NCBI GenBank assembly: GCA_051861205.1
Contig: JBHYDC010000012.1
Location: 94,002-158,001 of the forward strand
Reading direction: 5' to 3'
Length of the DNA: 64,000 nt
DNA from: JBHYDC01 sp051861205
GTDB lineage: Bacteria > Pseudomonadota > Alphaproteobacteria > Rhizobiales > Pleomorphomonadaceae
Part shown: one piece after another, positions 1 to 9,349 of the stretch
Numbering within the stretch: position 1 is the first letter of the stretch
How the letters are laid out: each line of letters begins with the position of its first letter
Position numbers and translations under genes: made by a program
The notes under the pieces: model-generated
Databases searched by the model: none
What the model saw: the letters and a program-made list of their open reading frames with translations, nothing else
What the model was told of the DNA's origin: nothing

Positions 1-31
1 CCACACTTCACGGCGACTACACCTGAGTGAC

Positions 32-895
32 ATGATTTCAGCCCGGCCCGCCCTCCTGCTCGCACCCGCGCTTGTCGTGGTCGGGGGCCTGTTTTTGGGC
101 GGGCTCGGCCTTGGAATCCTTCGCTCCTTCGGCGTCCATCTCTGGGGTGAATCCAGTGCCGGGTTGCATTTCTACGCGCGCGCCCTGGCCGAACCGGGCC
201 TCGCCGGTTCGATCGGAGCCACCCTGTGGGTGGCGATCGTTTCGACTGCTATCGCCACCGTGCTTGGTATTGCGGCTGCCGTTTTGATGGATAAGGCCTT
301 CCGCGCCGTCCGCTGGCCGCAGGCGCTTGCCGTGTTGTTTCAACTCGGATTGACCGTGCCGCATGTCGTCGCGGCGGTCGCGGTCGGCACGCTGATCGCG
401 CAATCCGGGCTTATCTCCCGCCTCACCTTTGCGCTCGGCATCACCGCGCAACCGGCGGATTTCCCGGCTTTGACCGCTGATCCTTGGTGTGCCGGCATCA
501 TCATCGCCTATGTCTGGAAGGAAGTGCCCTTCATCGGCCTCGTCGTTCTCACGCAGTTATCCGCCCTCGGCTCTGCCCCCGCCGATATCGCTCGCACGCT
601 CGGCGCCAGCCGCTGGCAGGCATTCCGCCATGTCACCTTGCCGCTGATCGCCCCGGCCGTTCTCGGCGCGGCGGCGCTCGTTTTCGCCTTCACGCTTGGC
701 GCCTACGAGGTGCCCGCCGTGCTTGGCGCCAGCAATCCCAAGCTGTTGCCGGTTGTGGCTTACGAGATGTTCACCTCCAACGATCTCACCGATCGCCCCG
801 CCGCCATCGCGCTCGCGCTGATGACCGCGCTTGCCGCCGGAGCCCTGATTCTCGCCGCGCGCCTCCTCATGCCCCTTGCCGCGCGGGAGGCCTAA
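32..895 (+). CDS. ABC transporter permease (PotB/ThiP-like), first of two
   Basis: Inner-membrane permease of 287 residues with about six hydrophobic segments. The binding-protein-dependent permease (EAA) loop is visible as ADIARTLGASRWQAFRHVTL, the site that docks on the ATPase. It is followed after 3 nt by a second permease and then by an ATPase, so the three form one importer operon. A substrate-binding protein gene probably lies upstream of the window. The substrate cannot be read from sequence; relatives move polyamines, thiamine, iron or sulfate-like anions. Having two separate permeases rather than one fused chain is normal for the PotBC type. Confidence 0.85.
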   Translation: MISARPALLLAPALVVVGGLFLGGLGLGILRSFGVHLWGESSAGLHFYARALAEPGLAGSIGATLWVAIVSTAIATVLGIAAAVLMDKAFRAVRWPQALAVLFQLGLTVPHVVAAVAVGTLIAQSGLISRLTFALGITAQPADFPALTADPWCAGIIIAYVWKEVPFIGLVVLTQLSALGSAPADIARTLGASRWQAFRHVTLPLIAPAVLGAAALVFAFTLGAYEVPAVLGASNPKLLPVVAYEMFTSNDLTDRPAAIALALMTALAAGALILAARLLMPLAAREA

Positions 896-898
896 GAT

Positions 899-1735
899 AT
901 GCCCGCCGTTCTCGCTGTCCGCTCCCCCCGAAACCGCTTCGACCTGCGGGTCATCCTGTCCGCCGCGCTCCTCGTCGCGGTGCTGCTCGCCCCGTTCATC
1001 CCGCTGATTCTATGGAGCTTTTCCAGAGGCTGGTACTTCCCCGCCCTGGTTCCCAAATGGAGCCTTGCCGCCTGGGCCGCCGCTTTCCACCCGGCCTCCG
1101 GCATCCCCCAAGCCATCGCCACCTCGCTGCTGATCGCGATCGTCACGACCGCGCTCTCCCTGGCGATCGCGCTGCTAGCCGCTAAGTCCTTGACTCAGTG
1201 CCGTTTTTCGGGTCGCACCTGGGTGCTCGCGCTCCTCCTCGCCCCGGCCGTCGTGCCCGCGCTCGCCGTCGCCATGGGCCTCCACGCCGTCGCTCTCCGC
1301 CTTGGTCTCACCGGTACGATCGCAGGCGTTGTCGTCGTTCACCTCATCCCGGCGATGCCCTATGCGGTTGTGGTGCTCTCGGCCGTTTTGCGCAATCACG
1401 ACCCTTCGTTCGAAGCCGCTGCTCGCTCGCTCGGCGCGTCAAAAGTCCAGGGTTTCCGGCATGTAACCCTCCCCATGCTGGCGCCCGGCGTGGCCGTGGC
1501 GGCCGCTCTTGTGTTTCTGGTCTCGTGGAGCCAATACACGCTGACGTTGTTAATCGGCGGAGGCCGCGTCATCACCTTGCCGCTCATTCTCACCCAATTC
1601 GCCGGCGCCGGCCGCAATGATATCGCCGGTGTGGTGGCCATCCTCACCATCCTCCCCGGCGCGCTCGTCCTCGCTCTCGCCGCCCCCCATCTCTCCAAAA
1701 TCCGCCCCCGCCGGGCAAGGGTCGGGCGGTCATGA
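899..1735 (+). CDS. ABC transporter permease (PotC-like), second of two
   Basis: Permease of 278 residues, partner of the preceding gene. It has an N-terminal membrane anchor, several further hydrophobic segments and an EAA loop (AARSLGASKVQGFRHVTLPM). Its stop codon overlaps the ATG of the ATPase gene (ATGA), which indicates translational coupling. It is expected to form a heterodimeric channel with the first permease. Substrate unknown. Confidence 0.85.
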   Translation: MPAVLAVRSPRNRFDLRVILSAALLVAVLLAPFIPLILWSFSRGWYFPALVPKWSLAAWAAAFHPASGIPQAIATSLLIAIVTTALSLAIALLAAKSLTQCRFSGRTWVLALLLAPAVVPALAVAMGLHAVALRLGLTGTIAGVVVVHLIPAMPYAVVVLSAVLRNHDPSFEAAARSLGASKVQGFRHVTLPMLAPGVAVAAALVFLVSWSQYTLTLLIGGGRVITLPLILTQFAGAGRNDIAGVVAILTILPGALVLALAAPHLSKIRPRRARVGRS

Positions 1736-2760
1736 CGGCGGTAATCTTAAGGGGTCTCACGGCGACCTATCCTTGCACCACCGCGCCCGCCTTGAACGGT
1801 GTCGATCTCGACCTTGAAGCCGGCACGTTGACCACGCTGGTGGGTCCGTCCGGCTGTGGAAAGTCCAGCCTTCTCAAAGTGATAGCCGGCTTAATCCAGC
1901 CCGGCAGCGGTGACGTTTCGATCGGCTGCCGATCGGTTCTGGCCCTCCCGCCCGACCGGCGCGGTGCGGTCATGATGGTGCAGGATCACCTCCTGTTTCC
2001 CCATCTCGACGTCGCCGGAAATGTCGGATTCGGGCTGCGGATGCGCGGTGTTCCGGCCCCCGAAATCCGCCACCGCGTCGCCGAAATGCTCCGCCTCGTC
2101 CACCTCGACGGCTTCGAAAAGCGCTGCCCCGACCAGCTTTCCGGCGGACAGGCCCAGCGGGTCGCGCTCGCCCGCGCGCTCATCGTCAAGCCGCAGGTTC
2201 TGCTCCTCGACGAGCCGCTCTCCAGCCTCGATCCGTCGCTGCGCGCCGACATGCGTGACCTCATCCGCGAGGTCCAGCGAGCCACGTCAACCACCATGCT
2301 GTTCGTCACCCACGACCGCGAGGAGGCTGTTGGCATTGCGGACCGGATGGCGCTCATGCTGCACGGCCGCATCGTTCAGGCGGGCCCTCCGGAGGAGTTG
2401 TTCGAGAGACCGCAAACGGCGGACTCTGCAAGGTTTTTTGGCGTTCTGAACCTGATCGCGGGTCAGGTCGAATCCGGCCGTTTTCACTCGCCGCTCGGCT
2501 CGTTTCCCTGCGACCGGGCAGACGGCCCAGCCACCGCCGCCCTTCGTCCGGAGGCGCTTGGGCTGACGGACGGGGAGGGCGCCGAGGCTATCATCCGGCA
2601 GGTGCTCTATCGCGGAACGCACCGGCTCATCATCGCCGACATGGCCGGGATCGTGCTCACGGTCCAGGTCGGAACCGCTGCCGGCGAGGCGCTTTCGCCC
2701 GGCCAAAGTGTGCGCATTTCGGTTCCGGCCGGCCGGGTTTGGCTGCTGCCGAACCCTTAA
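1732..2760 (+). CDS. ABC transporter ATP-binding protein (PotA/CysA type)
   Basis: Cytoplasmic ATPase of 342 residues powering the importer encoded just upstream. It has Walker A (GPSGCGKSS, near residue 39), the ABC signature LSGGQAQR, Walker B (VLLLDEP) and the H-loop VTHD. The last ~100 residues resemble the TOBE-type regulatory domain typical of PotA/CysA/FbpC ATPases. Its TAA overlaps the stop of the convergent methyltransferase gene by 4 bp. Function as an import ATPase is secure, the substrate is not. Confidence 0.9.
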   Translation: MTAVILRGLTATYPCTTAPALNGVDLDLEAGTLTTLVGPSGCGKSSLLKVIAGLIQPGSGDVSIGCRSVLALPPDRRGAVMMVQDHLLFPHLDVAGNVGFGLRMRGVPAPEIRHRVAEMLRLVHLDGFEKRCPDQLSGGQAQRVALARALIVKPQVLLLDEPLSSLDPSLRADMRDLIREVQRATSTTMLFVTHDREEAVGIADRMALMLHGRIVQAGPPEELFERPQTADSARFFGVLNLIAGQVESGRFHSPLGSFPCDRADGPATAALRPEALGLTDGEGAEAIIRQVLYRGTHRLIIADMAGIVLTVQVGTAAGEALSPGQSVRISVPAGRVWLLPNP

Positions 2761-3548
2761 GCCTTGGTCAATTCGTAAAGGGCGATTCCGCTGGTTGTCG
2801 CCACGTTCAGGCTGTCGAAACCACCGGCCATATCGATGCGAACGGTCTCGGTGCGCGCCATCACCTCGTCGGAAAGACCCGGACCTTCCGCCCCCAGGAT
2901 GAGCGCAACCTTGCCGCCGCGCGGCACCTCGTCAAGGCGCATCCGACCGCGCGGAGAAAGGCCGAGAACAAGATAGCCCTTCTTGGTCAGAAGGTTGGCC
3001 ATCTCCACGGCCGATGCCACCCGCGCGAACGGCACCCGCAACACGCCCCCGACCGACACCCTCAACGCCTTGCGATAGAGCGGATCGCAGGTCGCGCCGT
3101 CCATCAGAACGGCTCCAGCGCCGAAGGCGGCGGCGTTGCGGAACAGGCCGCCCACGTTGTCGTGGTTGGCGATGCCGGCAAGCCCGAGCACCATCCGGGG
3201 TTCCGCATCCAGAAGCTCGGACGCCAAGAGATCCGCGCCGCGCAGGCCGACGCCCAGCATGCCCCGGTGAATGTGGAAGCCGACGATCGCCTCCATTATC
3301 GGCTTGGCGGCGACATAGATGGGAATATCCCGCCCGCCCGCCAGCGCCTCGGCCGCCGCGACGCGGTTTTCCGCCACCAGCATGGATTCCGGCGCAAGAC
3401 GGCTTTCGCCGACGAGCACCCGCAGCACCGTTTCGCCCTCGGCCACGAAGCGCCGCCCGTGCCCGCCCGCAAGGTCGCGGTCGCGGATGTTGAGATAGGC
3501 GGCAACGCGCGGGTCGGCGGGGTCGTCGATCGGGACCAGGGTCGGCAT
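2757..3548 (-). CDS. TrmH/SpoU-family RNA 2'-O-methyltransferase
   Basis: SAM-dependent RNA methyltransferase with the three SPOUT motifs: NHDNVGGLFRNAAAFG (motif 1), LILGAEGPGLSDEV (motif 2) and DSLNVATTSGIALYEL (motif 3). The N-terminal ~95 residues look like the usual L30e-like substrate-binding domain. I chose the internal ATG at 3548 (MPTLVPIDDP...) because family members begin close to this PADPRVA-Y segment; an upstream ATG at 3593 would add 15 Arg-rich residues. The modified RNA (tRNA or 23S rRNA) cannot be decided. Confidence 0.85.
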   Translation of the reverse strand: MPTLVPIDDPADPRVAAYLNIRDRDLAGGHGRRFVAEGETVLRVLVGESRLAPESMLVAENRVAAAEALAGGRDIPIYVAAKPIMEAIVGFHIHRGMLGVGLRGADLLASELLDAEPRMVLGLAGIANHDNVGGLFRNAAAFGAGAVLMDGATCDPLYRKALRVSVGGVLRVPFARVASAVEMANLLTKKGYLVLGLSPRGRMRLDEVPRGGKVALILGAEGPGLSDEVMARTETVRIDMAGGFDSLNVATTSGIALYELTKA

Positions 3549-3694
3549 GGCGGCGTCCAGGTGGCGGCGCGCCCTTCTCGCACGTGGCGCCATGGCCTGC
3601 CAGCCCGATGACCGAACCGTGAGCAGCGCTCGCGCCCGTCTTGCGCTAACTCTCGCTGAGTCGGCTGATTCAATGACGGCAAAGGGGGGCGTTT

Positions 3695-4075
3695 ATGGCG
3701 CTCGGTGCGGGCAACGGATTTGAGCGGGTGATCGGCGTTTGCGCCGGTTTGGCGGGGGCGGCCGGCGTCGCGGCATCGGCGGCGGGGGCTCATGCTTACG
3801 CCGGAACCAATCTCGACACGGCCGGCAAGATGCTGATCATGCACGCTGCGGCCTTGATCGCGCTTGCCGTTCCCTCGATCGGTTCGCGCTGGCTCAGGCG
3901 GATCGCGGCGGCCACGATGGCGCTTGGAATCACCCTGTTTTCGGGCGATCTCACGCTTTCCTCCACCATGGGCGCTTCGTTGTTCCCCATGGCCGCGCCG
4001 CTCGGCGGGCTGCTGCTGATCGCGTCATGGCTGGTCGCCGCGCTGTCCTTCCTCGCACGCCGCGACCAGCCGTAA
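3695..4075 (+). CDS. DUF423 family membrane protein
   Basis: Small integral membrane protein of 126 residues with four hydrophobic segments and the DUF423 pattern: a Gly/Ala-rich first helix, GAHAYA, a conserved HAAALIAL segment, and a C-terminal PLGGLLLIASW. Members are widespread in bacteria (YgdD type) and their function is unknown. It lies alone between divergent and convergent neighbours. Confidence 0.75.
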   Translation: MALGAGNGFERVIGVCAGLAGAAGVAASAAGAHAYAGTNLDTAGKMLIMHAAALIALAVPSIGSRWLRRIAAATMALGITLFSGDLTLSSTMGASLFPMAAPLGGLLLIASWLVAALSFLARRDQP

Positions 4076-4084
4076 CTCAAGTGA

Positions 4085-5962
4085 TCAGTCCTTGATCGTG
4101 ACGTAGCTCCCCGGCGCGTCTTCGATAGCGTTCAGCCGCCCGCCGCCGATTTTGCGCGGTTTGGTGCGGGCGGGCTCCAGGCTTTCCGCCCAGGTGTGCC
4201 AGTGCGGCCACCACGATCCTTTGTTTTCGGTGGCGGTCGCCATCCAGTCCTCCAGCGTGCCGGTCGGCTCGCCGTCGGTCCAGTATTGATACTTGTGGCG
4301 ATCCGGCGGGTTGATCACGCCGGCGATGTGGCCCGATCCGGACAGCACGAATTCCACCGGCCCGCCGAACAAGCTGGAACCGTAGAACACCGACTTTGCC
4401 GGCGCGATGTGATCTTCCCGCGTGGCGAGATTGTAGATCGGCACTGTGACCTTCTTCAGGTCCAGCTTCACGCCGCCGATTTCCATTTCGCCCGTCGCCA
4501 GCTTGTTCTCAAGGTAGCAATTGCGCAGATAAAACGAGTGGTTGGCGGCCGGCATCCGGGTGGAATCGGAATTCCAGTAGAGGAGATCGAAGGGGAAGGG
4601 CTCCTTGCCGCGCACGTAGTTGTTGATGAAATACGGCCAGATCAGATCGTTGGCTCTCAGCGAGTTGAAGGCATTGGCCATCTTGGAGCCTTCCAGATAG
4701 CCGCGCTCGCTCATGCGCTCTTCGAGGATCTTGATCTGCTCTTCGTCGACGAAGACCCTGAGGTCGCCGGCGTTCTGGAAGTCCACCTGCGTGGTGAACA
4801 GCGTGGCGCTTTTAATGCGCTCGTCGCCCTTCGCGGCCATGTAGGCGAGCGTGACGGCGAGCAAGGTGCCGCCCACGCAATAGCCGATGGCGTTCACCTC
4901 GCGCACCCGCGTGACTTTCTGGATCACGTCGAGGGATTCAAGAATTCCCTCGTTCATGTAGTGCTCGAAACTTTTCTCCGCGAGCCGCTCGTCTGGGTTC
5001 ACCCATGAGATCACGAACACGGTGTGGCCCTGATCGACGGCCCACTTGATGAACGACTTCTCCGGATTGAGGTCTAGAATGTAGAACTTGTTGATCCACG
5101 GGGGCACGATCAGCAGCGGGCGCTTCAGAACCGTATCGGTGGCCGCTTCATACTGGATGAGCTGGCAGATGCCGTTCTGATGGATCACCTTGCCGGGGGT
5201 GAGCGCCATGTTGACGCCCAGCTTGAACTTCGTCGTGTCCGATTGGCGGATCTTCAGGTCGCCGTGGCCTGCCTTGATGTCCTCGGCTAGCATTTTCATG
5301 CCGCGCACCAGATTGGCGCCGTTGGACGCCACGGTTTCCTTCAAAAGCTCCGGATTGGTCAGAACGAAGTTCGACGGGGAAACCGCTGCCGCGATCTGCT
5401 TGATGTAGAAATCGGCTTTCTGGCGGGTGTGCGGGTCAAGATCACCGGCATCCTCCACCATGGATTCGGCCCAGCGGGTGGAGATCAGATAGATCTGCTT
5501 GAGGAAGTCGAAAAACTGGTTTGCGCGCCAGTCTTCGTCCTGGAAGCGTTTGTCGCCGGGGGCGGGTTCGGCGGCGGGCGTGGCGGGCTCGCCCATCATT
5601 CGCCGCATGCTCGACGACCACAGGTCCAGGTAGCCGTTGACGAGGCGGGTCTGCGCTTCCATCACGCGCTGCGGGTCGCTGGTCCAATAGTCACCCACCT
5701 TGGCGAGCGTTTTCACCACCTCGGTGAACTCGTCGGAGAGGCCGACTTTCACCTCGCCCTTCTCGCGCGGCTCCACATAGGCCGCGGCGGCCCGGCCGAA
5801 GTTCTCCACCACGGCCGCGATGTTGTGGGCGAAAGCTTCGGGATTGTTCACGATGTATCGCAGCAGCGGATTGGTCTCTGCCGGCATATCCTTATCGCTC
5901 ATCAGCCTCGCCACTCCCTCCCGGGAAAGTTTTGGCACATCCGGGGTGCCTTTTGACGGCAT
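4085..5962 (-). CDS. phaC: class I poly(3-hydroxyalkanoate) synthase
   Basis: Polymerises 3-hydroxyacyl-CoA into polyhydroxyalkanoate granules. The lipase-like box is GYCVGGT with Cys as nucleophile; the catalytic Asp lies in ATREDHIAP and the His in SGSGHIAG. The length of ~625 residues and the N-terminal PhaC domain fit class I synthases that act alone. I placed the start at the ATG at 5962 (MPSKGTPDV...); another in-frame ATG at 6040 would add 26 residues with no family support, and one at 5902 (MSDKDMPAE...) would shorten it. No phaA, phaB or phasin gene is adjacent. Confidence 0.92.
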   Translation of the reverse strand: MPSKGTPDVPKLSREGVARLMSDKDMPAETNPLLRYIVNNPEAFAHNIAAVVENFGRAAAAYVEPREKGEVKVGLSDEFTEVVKTLAKVGDYWTSDPQRVMEAQTRLVNGYLDLWSSSMRRMMGEPATPAAEPAPGDKRFQDEDWRANQFFDFLKQIYLISTRWAESMVEDAGDLDPHTRQKADFYIKQIAAAVSPSNFVLTNPELLKETVASNGANLVRGMKMLAEDIKAGHGDLKIRQSDTTKFKLGVNMALTPGKVIHQNGICQLIQYEAATDTVLKRPLLIVPPWINKFYILDLNPEKSFIKWAVDQGHTVFVISWVNPDERLAEKSFEHYMNEGILESLDVIQKVTRVREVNAIGYCVGGTLLAVTLAYMAAKGDERIKSATLFTTQVDFQNAGDLRVFVDEEQIKILEERMSERGYLEGSKMANAFNSLRANDLIWPYFINNYVRGKEPFPFDLLYWNSDSTRMPAANHSFYLRNCYLENKLATGEMEIGGVKLDLKKVTVPIYNLATREDHIAPAKSVFYGSSLFGGPVEFVLSGSGHIAGVINPPDRHKYQYWTDGEPTGTLEDWMATATENKGSWWPHWHTWAESLEPARTKPRKIGGGRLNAIEDAPGSYVTIKD

Positions 5963-6132
5963 CGTGATGCCACATGCTGCCGTTCTCCCGATCTCCATGG
6001 TATCCTGAAAACGGTTGATTGAGGCAATCGCTCCAATCACTTTCAGGCGTGCGGGACACCGTATTAACGTCTCCTTGGCAGCGCATCCTGAACAATGGGA
6101 TCAGAACGAAAGTTGAGAAGGCGGGTTCAAGC

Positions 6133-6531
6133 ATGGCGTCTCGAAATTCCAGCGCACGCAATTCGATGGGAATGGCTGTCGCGGCCCTTGCCGCAGCCTT
6201 GCTTGCGCTCGCTGCCTGTTCGAGCGGGCCAACGGATTTCGTGGAAGTCGCGGCCCCGCCCAGCCTGGAGACGACGGTGAAAACCGACGTTCAGCGCACC
6301 GCGCTGGAGCGTGAGTTGACCGCCCAGGGGCAACGCCAAGTCGCGGCCGGTTCGGTTGCGGATAGTTCATTGCCGGCGGCGATGGCTCTGCAAGTCGCCC
6401 GCGATCAGCAGTCCGAGGACGTTCGGGCGCTGCTCGATAGCGCGGGCATCCAAGGCGCCACTGAGGCCGCCCTCGTTTGTGCGGAGGGCCTTGTGGCGGC
6501 ACTCGATGGCACTTGCGTCAAGGCGCCCTGA
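6133..6531 (+). CDS. small putative lipoprotein, unknown function
   Basis: About 132 residues. An N-terminal positively charged stretch is followed by a hydrophobic Ala/Leu-rich segment and a lipobox-like LAAC, so it is probably lipidated and exported. The mature part is Gln/Ala-rich with two further Cys residues near the C-terminus (VCAEGL, GTCVKAP). I recognise no domain. The ATG at 6133 is preferred because it places the signal peptide at the very N-terminus. It is divergent from phaC. Confidence 0.6.
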   Translation: MASRNSSARNSMGMAVAALAAALLALAACSSGPTDFVEVAAPPSLETTVKTDVQRTALERELTAQGQRQVAAGSVADSSLPAAMALQVARDQQSEDVRALLDSAGIQGATEAALVCAEGLVAALDGTCVKAP

Positions 6532-6665
6532 CCGGCGGTCCGATCGGCGCGGCGCAGACTCTCCATCAGAATTTTTCATACCGGCGGCATCCCCGCAGGT
6601 GATAGAAGCTTTTTATCCGTTCGCCGCAACGGGCCTGCTTCGACCCGGCACACCAGGACCTGCCC

Positions 6666-7895
6666 ATGAGCACCGACGAGTTTCACAAGATCAAGCGCTT
6701 GCCGCCCTATGTCTTCGAGCAGGTTAACCGGCTGAAGGCCAGCGCACGGGCAGGCGGGGCTGATATCGTCGATCTCGGCATGGGCAATCCTGATTTGCCC
6801 ACGGCCAAGCATGTTGTGGATAAGCTGATCGACACGGTGCAGCGGCCTGATACGCATGGCTATTCGTCGTCGCGCGGGGTCGCGGGCCTTCGCCGGGCGC
6901 AGGCGGCCTATTACGAGCGGCGGTTCGGCGTGAAGCTGAACCCGAATACGCAGGTTGTGGCTACGCTTGGCTCCAAGGAAGGCTTTGCCAACATGGCCCA
7001 GGCGATCACCGCGCCGGGCGATCTGGTTTTGTGTCCGAACCCGAGTTACCCGATCCACGCCTTCGGCTTCCTGATGGTCGGCGGCGTGATCCGCTCCGTG
7101 CCGGTGGAGCCGGGGCCGGAGTTTTTCCATGCGCTGGAACGGGCGGTGATCCACTCGATCCCCAAGCCCATCGCGCTGATTCTCTGCTATCCGTCCAACC
7201 CGACGGCGGCGGTGGTCGACCTTGATTTCTACAAGGACGTCGTGGCCTTTGCCCGCAAGCACAATGTGTTCGTGCTGTCGGATCTGGCCTATTCGGAGAT
7301 TTATTTCGACGGCGTTCCACCTCCTTCGGTGCTTCAAGCGCCGGGTGCGATGGACGTTTGCGTCGAGTTCACATCGATGTCGAAGACCTTCTCCATGGCC
7401 GGCTGGCGCATGGGGTTCGCGGTCGGCAACGAGCGGCTGATCGCCGCGCTCGCCCGCGTGAAGAGCTATCTCGACTATGGCGCGTTCACGCCGATCCAGG
7501 TGGCGGCGACGGCGGCGCTTAACGATCCCGACGCCGACAAGCATATCGAGGACGTCCGCCAGACCTATAAGCGCCGCCGCGATGTGCTGGTGGAAAGCTT
7601 CGGCCGGGCAGGGTGGGACATTCCGGTTCCACAGGCCTCCATGTTCGCTTGGGTGCCGCTGCCGGAGAAGTTCAAAGCGCTCGGCAGCCTGGAATTCTCC
7701 AAGCTCCTCATCGAGAAGGCCGACGTTGCCGTGGCGCCGGGCATCGGCTTCGGCGAGCATGGCGACGACTATGTGCGCATCGCGCTGGTGGAGAACGAGC
7801 AGCGCATCCGCCAAGCCGCCCGCAGCATCCGCCGCTTCCTTGAAACGGCCGACGAAACCATGCACAACGTGATCCCAATCAGCGCGCACCGCTAG
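6666..7895 (+). CDS. PLP-dependent aminotransferase, AlaC-type (class I/II)
   Basis: Fold-type I aminotransferase of 409 residues. The PLP lysine is in FTSMSKTFSMAGWRMG (about K240); the NP-T and YSSSRG segments and the C-terminal DYVRIALVENEQRIRQA follow AlaC/YfdZ-like alanine aminotransferases. Such proteins are often annotated as LL-diaminopimelate aminotransferase in alphaproteobacteria, but the AlaC-like SMAGWR context favours pyruvate/alanine transamination. It precedes homoserine dehydrogenase, a common alphaproteobacterial neighbour, though a terminator hairpin lies between them. Confidence 0.82.
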   Translation: MSTDEFHKIKRLPPYVFEQVNRLKASARAGGADIVDLGMGNPDLPTAKHVVDKLIDTVQRPDTHGYSSSRGVAGLRRAQAAYYERRFGVKLNPNTQVVATLGSKEGFANMAQAITAPGDLVLCPNPSYPIHAFGFLMVGGVIRSVPVEPGPEFFHALERAVIHSIPKPIALILCYPSNPTAAVVDLDFYKDVVAFARKHNVFVLSDLAYSEIYFDGVPPPSVLQAPGAMDVCVEFTSMSKTFSMAGWRMGFAVGNERLIAALARVKSYLDYGAFTPIQVAATAALNDPDADKHIEDVRQTYKRRRDVLVESFGRAGWDIPVPQASMFAWVPLPEKFKALGSLEFSKLLIEKADVAVAPGIGFGEHGDDYVRIALVENEQRIRQAARSIRRFLETADETMHNVIPISAHR

Positions 7896-7941
7896 GGTTT
7901 GGCGGCGGCCGTCGATTGGATTTCATTCAGCCGGGAAGGCT

Positions 7942-7980
7942 GAAGGCGCCGGTCATTACGCCGGCGCCTTCGTGCGTTTT
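7942..7980 (+). terminator. rho-independent terminator between aminotransferase and hom
   Basis: A perfect 11-bp stem (GAAGGCGCCGG at 7942-7952 pairing with 7961-7971) with an 8-nt loop, followed by GTGCGTTTT. It ends the aminotransferase transcript only 33 nt before hom, so the two may be transcribed separately unless readthrough occurs. Confidence 0.7.
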
Positions 7981-8012
7981 CGGCAGGCATTTTTTCGAAC
8001 TCGGGATGGGTC

Positions 8013-9335
8013 ATGTCGAAACCGCTTCGGCTGGGGCTTGCGGGCCTTGGCACCGTGGGTGCGTCGGTTCTCAAAATCGTGACGGCCAATGCCGCCATGC
8101 TCGCGCAGCGGGCCGGGCGGCCCATCGTGGTCACCGCCGTTTCCGCGCGCGATCGCACGCGCGACCGGGGCGTCTCCATGGACGGAATCGCCTGGCACGA
8201 CGATCCGGTTGCGGTCGCGACCGATCCGAATGTGGATGTCGTGGTGGAGCTGATCGGCGGTTCGTCCGGACCGGCTGAGGATGTGGTTAGCGCGGCGCTC
8301 GGGCTTGGCAAATCCGTGATCACGGCCAACAAGGCGCTCTTGGCCCGGCACGGCGTGGCGCTGGCGCGGCTGGCGGAAGAAACCGGCGCGGCGCTGGCCT
8401 TCGAGGCGGCGGTGGCGGGCGGAATTCCGGTCATCAAGACGCTGCGCGAGAGCCTTGCCGCCAACCGCATCACCCGCATCTACGGCATTCTCAACGGCAC
8501 CTGCAATTACATCCTGACCCGGATGGAGAAGGAGCAACTGTCGTTCGATGCGTGTTTGGCCGAAGCGCAGCGGCTCGGTTACGCCGAAGCGGACCCCACC
8601 TTCGACGTTGAAGGCTTCGACACCGCGCACAAGCTGTCGATCCTCGCCAGCCTCGCCTTCGGCACCGAAATCGATGCCGAAGCGATCTATGTCGAGGGCA
8701 TCTCGGCCATCACGCTCGCCGATATCGATGCTGCCGACGAACTTGGCTACCGCATCAAGCTGCTAGGCGTTGCAAGGCGCACGGAGAGCGGCGTCGAGGC
8801 GCGCGTGCATCCGACCATGGTGCCGAAATCCTCCGCCGTCGCCCGCACCGACGGCGTGCTCAACGCCGTGGCGCTGGACGGCGACGCGGTGGGCGAGATC
8901 GTGCTCGTCGGCCCCGGCGCCGGCGGCATGGCGACGGCCTCGTCCGTGATCGCCGACGTGGTGGACATCGCGCGCTGCCGCGCGGTGCCCGCCTTCGGAC
9001 GGCCGGTGGCCGATCTCGATCCCTACATTCGCGCGGAAATGCAGGCCCATAAGGGCGGCTATTACGTGCGGCTGTCGGTCTATGACCGGCCGGGCGCGCT
9101 GGCCGCGATCGCCACGCGGATGGCCGAGCACGGCATTTCGCTGGAATCCATCGTGCAGCGCCGCCGCGCGCCGCGCTCTGAAGCGCCGTCTGCCCCGTTG
9201 CCGGTGGATCCGCAGCCGCTGGTGCTGATCACCTATGCCACGCGCGAAACGGAAATCCGCGATGCGCTGAAGCTGATCGAAGCCGACGGCCACATCGCCG
9301 CCCCGCCGACGCTGATTCGGATCGAGGAACTTTGA
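8013..9335 (+). CDS. hom: homoserine dehydrogenase
   Basis: Reduces aspartate semialdehyde to homoserine for threonine and methionine synthesis. Of 440 residues, the N-terminal Rossmann motif is GLAGLGTVGAS, the active-site lysine region is VITANKALLARHG, and the catalytic core has GILNGTCNYILTRM. A C-terminal ACT domain (YVRLSVYDRPGALAAIATRM) indicates allosteric amino-acid feedback, typically by threonine. Full length and normally composed. Confidence 0.95.
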   Translation: MSKPLRLGLAGLGTVGASVLKIVTANAAMLAQRAGRPIVVTAVSARDRTRDRGVSMDGIAWHDDPVAVATDPNVDVVVELIGGSSGPAEDVVSAALGLGKSVITANKALLARHGVALARLAEETGAALAFEAAVAGGIPVIKTLRESLAANRITRIYGILNGTCNYILTRMEKEQLSFDACLAEAQRLGYAEADPTFDVEGFDTAHKLSILASLAFGTEIDAEAIYVEGISAITLADIDAADELGYRIKLLGVARRTESGVEARVHPTMVPKSSAVARTDGVLNAVALDGDAVGEIVLVGPGAGGMATASSVIADVVDIARCRAVPAFGRPVADLDPYIRAEMQAHKGGYYVRLSVYDRPGALAAIATRMAEHGISLESIVQRRRAPRSEAPSAPLPVDPQPLVLITYATRETEIRDALKLIEADGHIAAPPTLIRIEEL

Positions 9336-9349
9336 GGGCGCGGATGAGG

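Noticed and set aside
1..31. End of an upstream gene (perhaps the ABC substrate-binding protein)
   Set aside because: Two frames reach a TGA (24-26 or 28-30), but with under ten codons visible I cannot tell which, if either, is real.
6576..7889. Long minus-strand frame opposite the aminotransferase
   Set aside because: Arg/His-rich translation typical of antisense frames in GC-rich genes; the plus strand has a clear aminotransferase.
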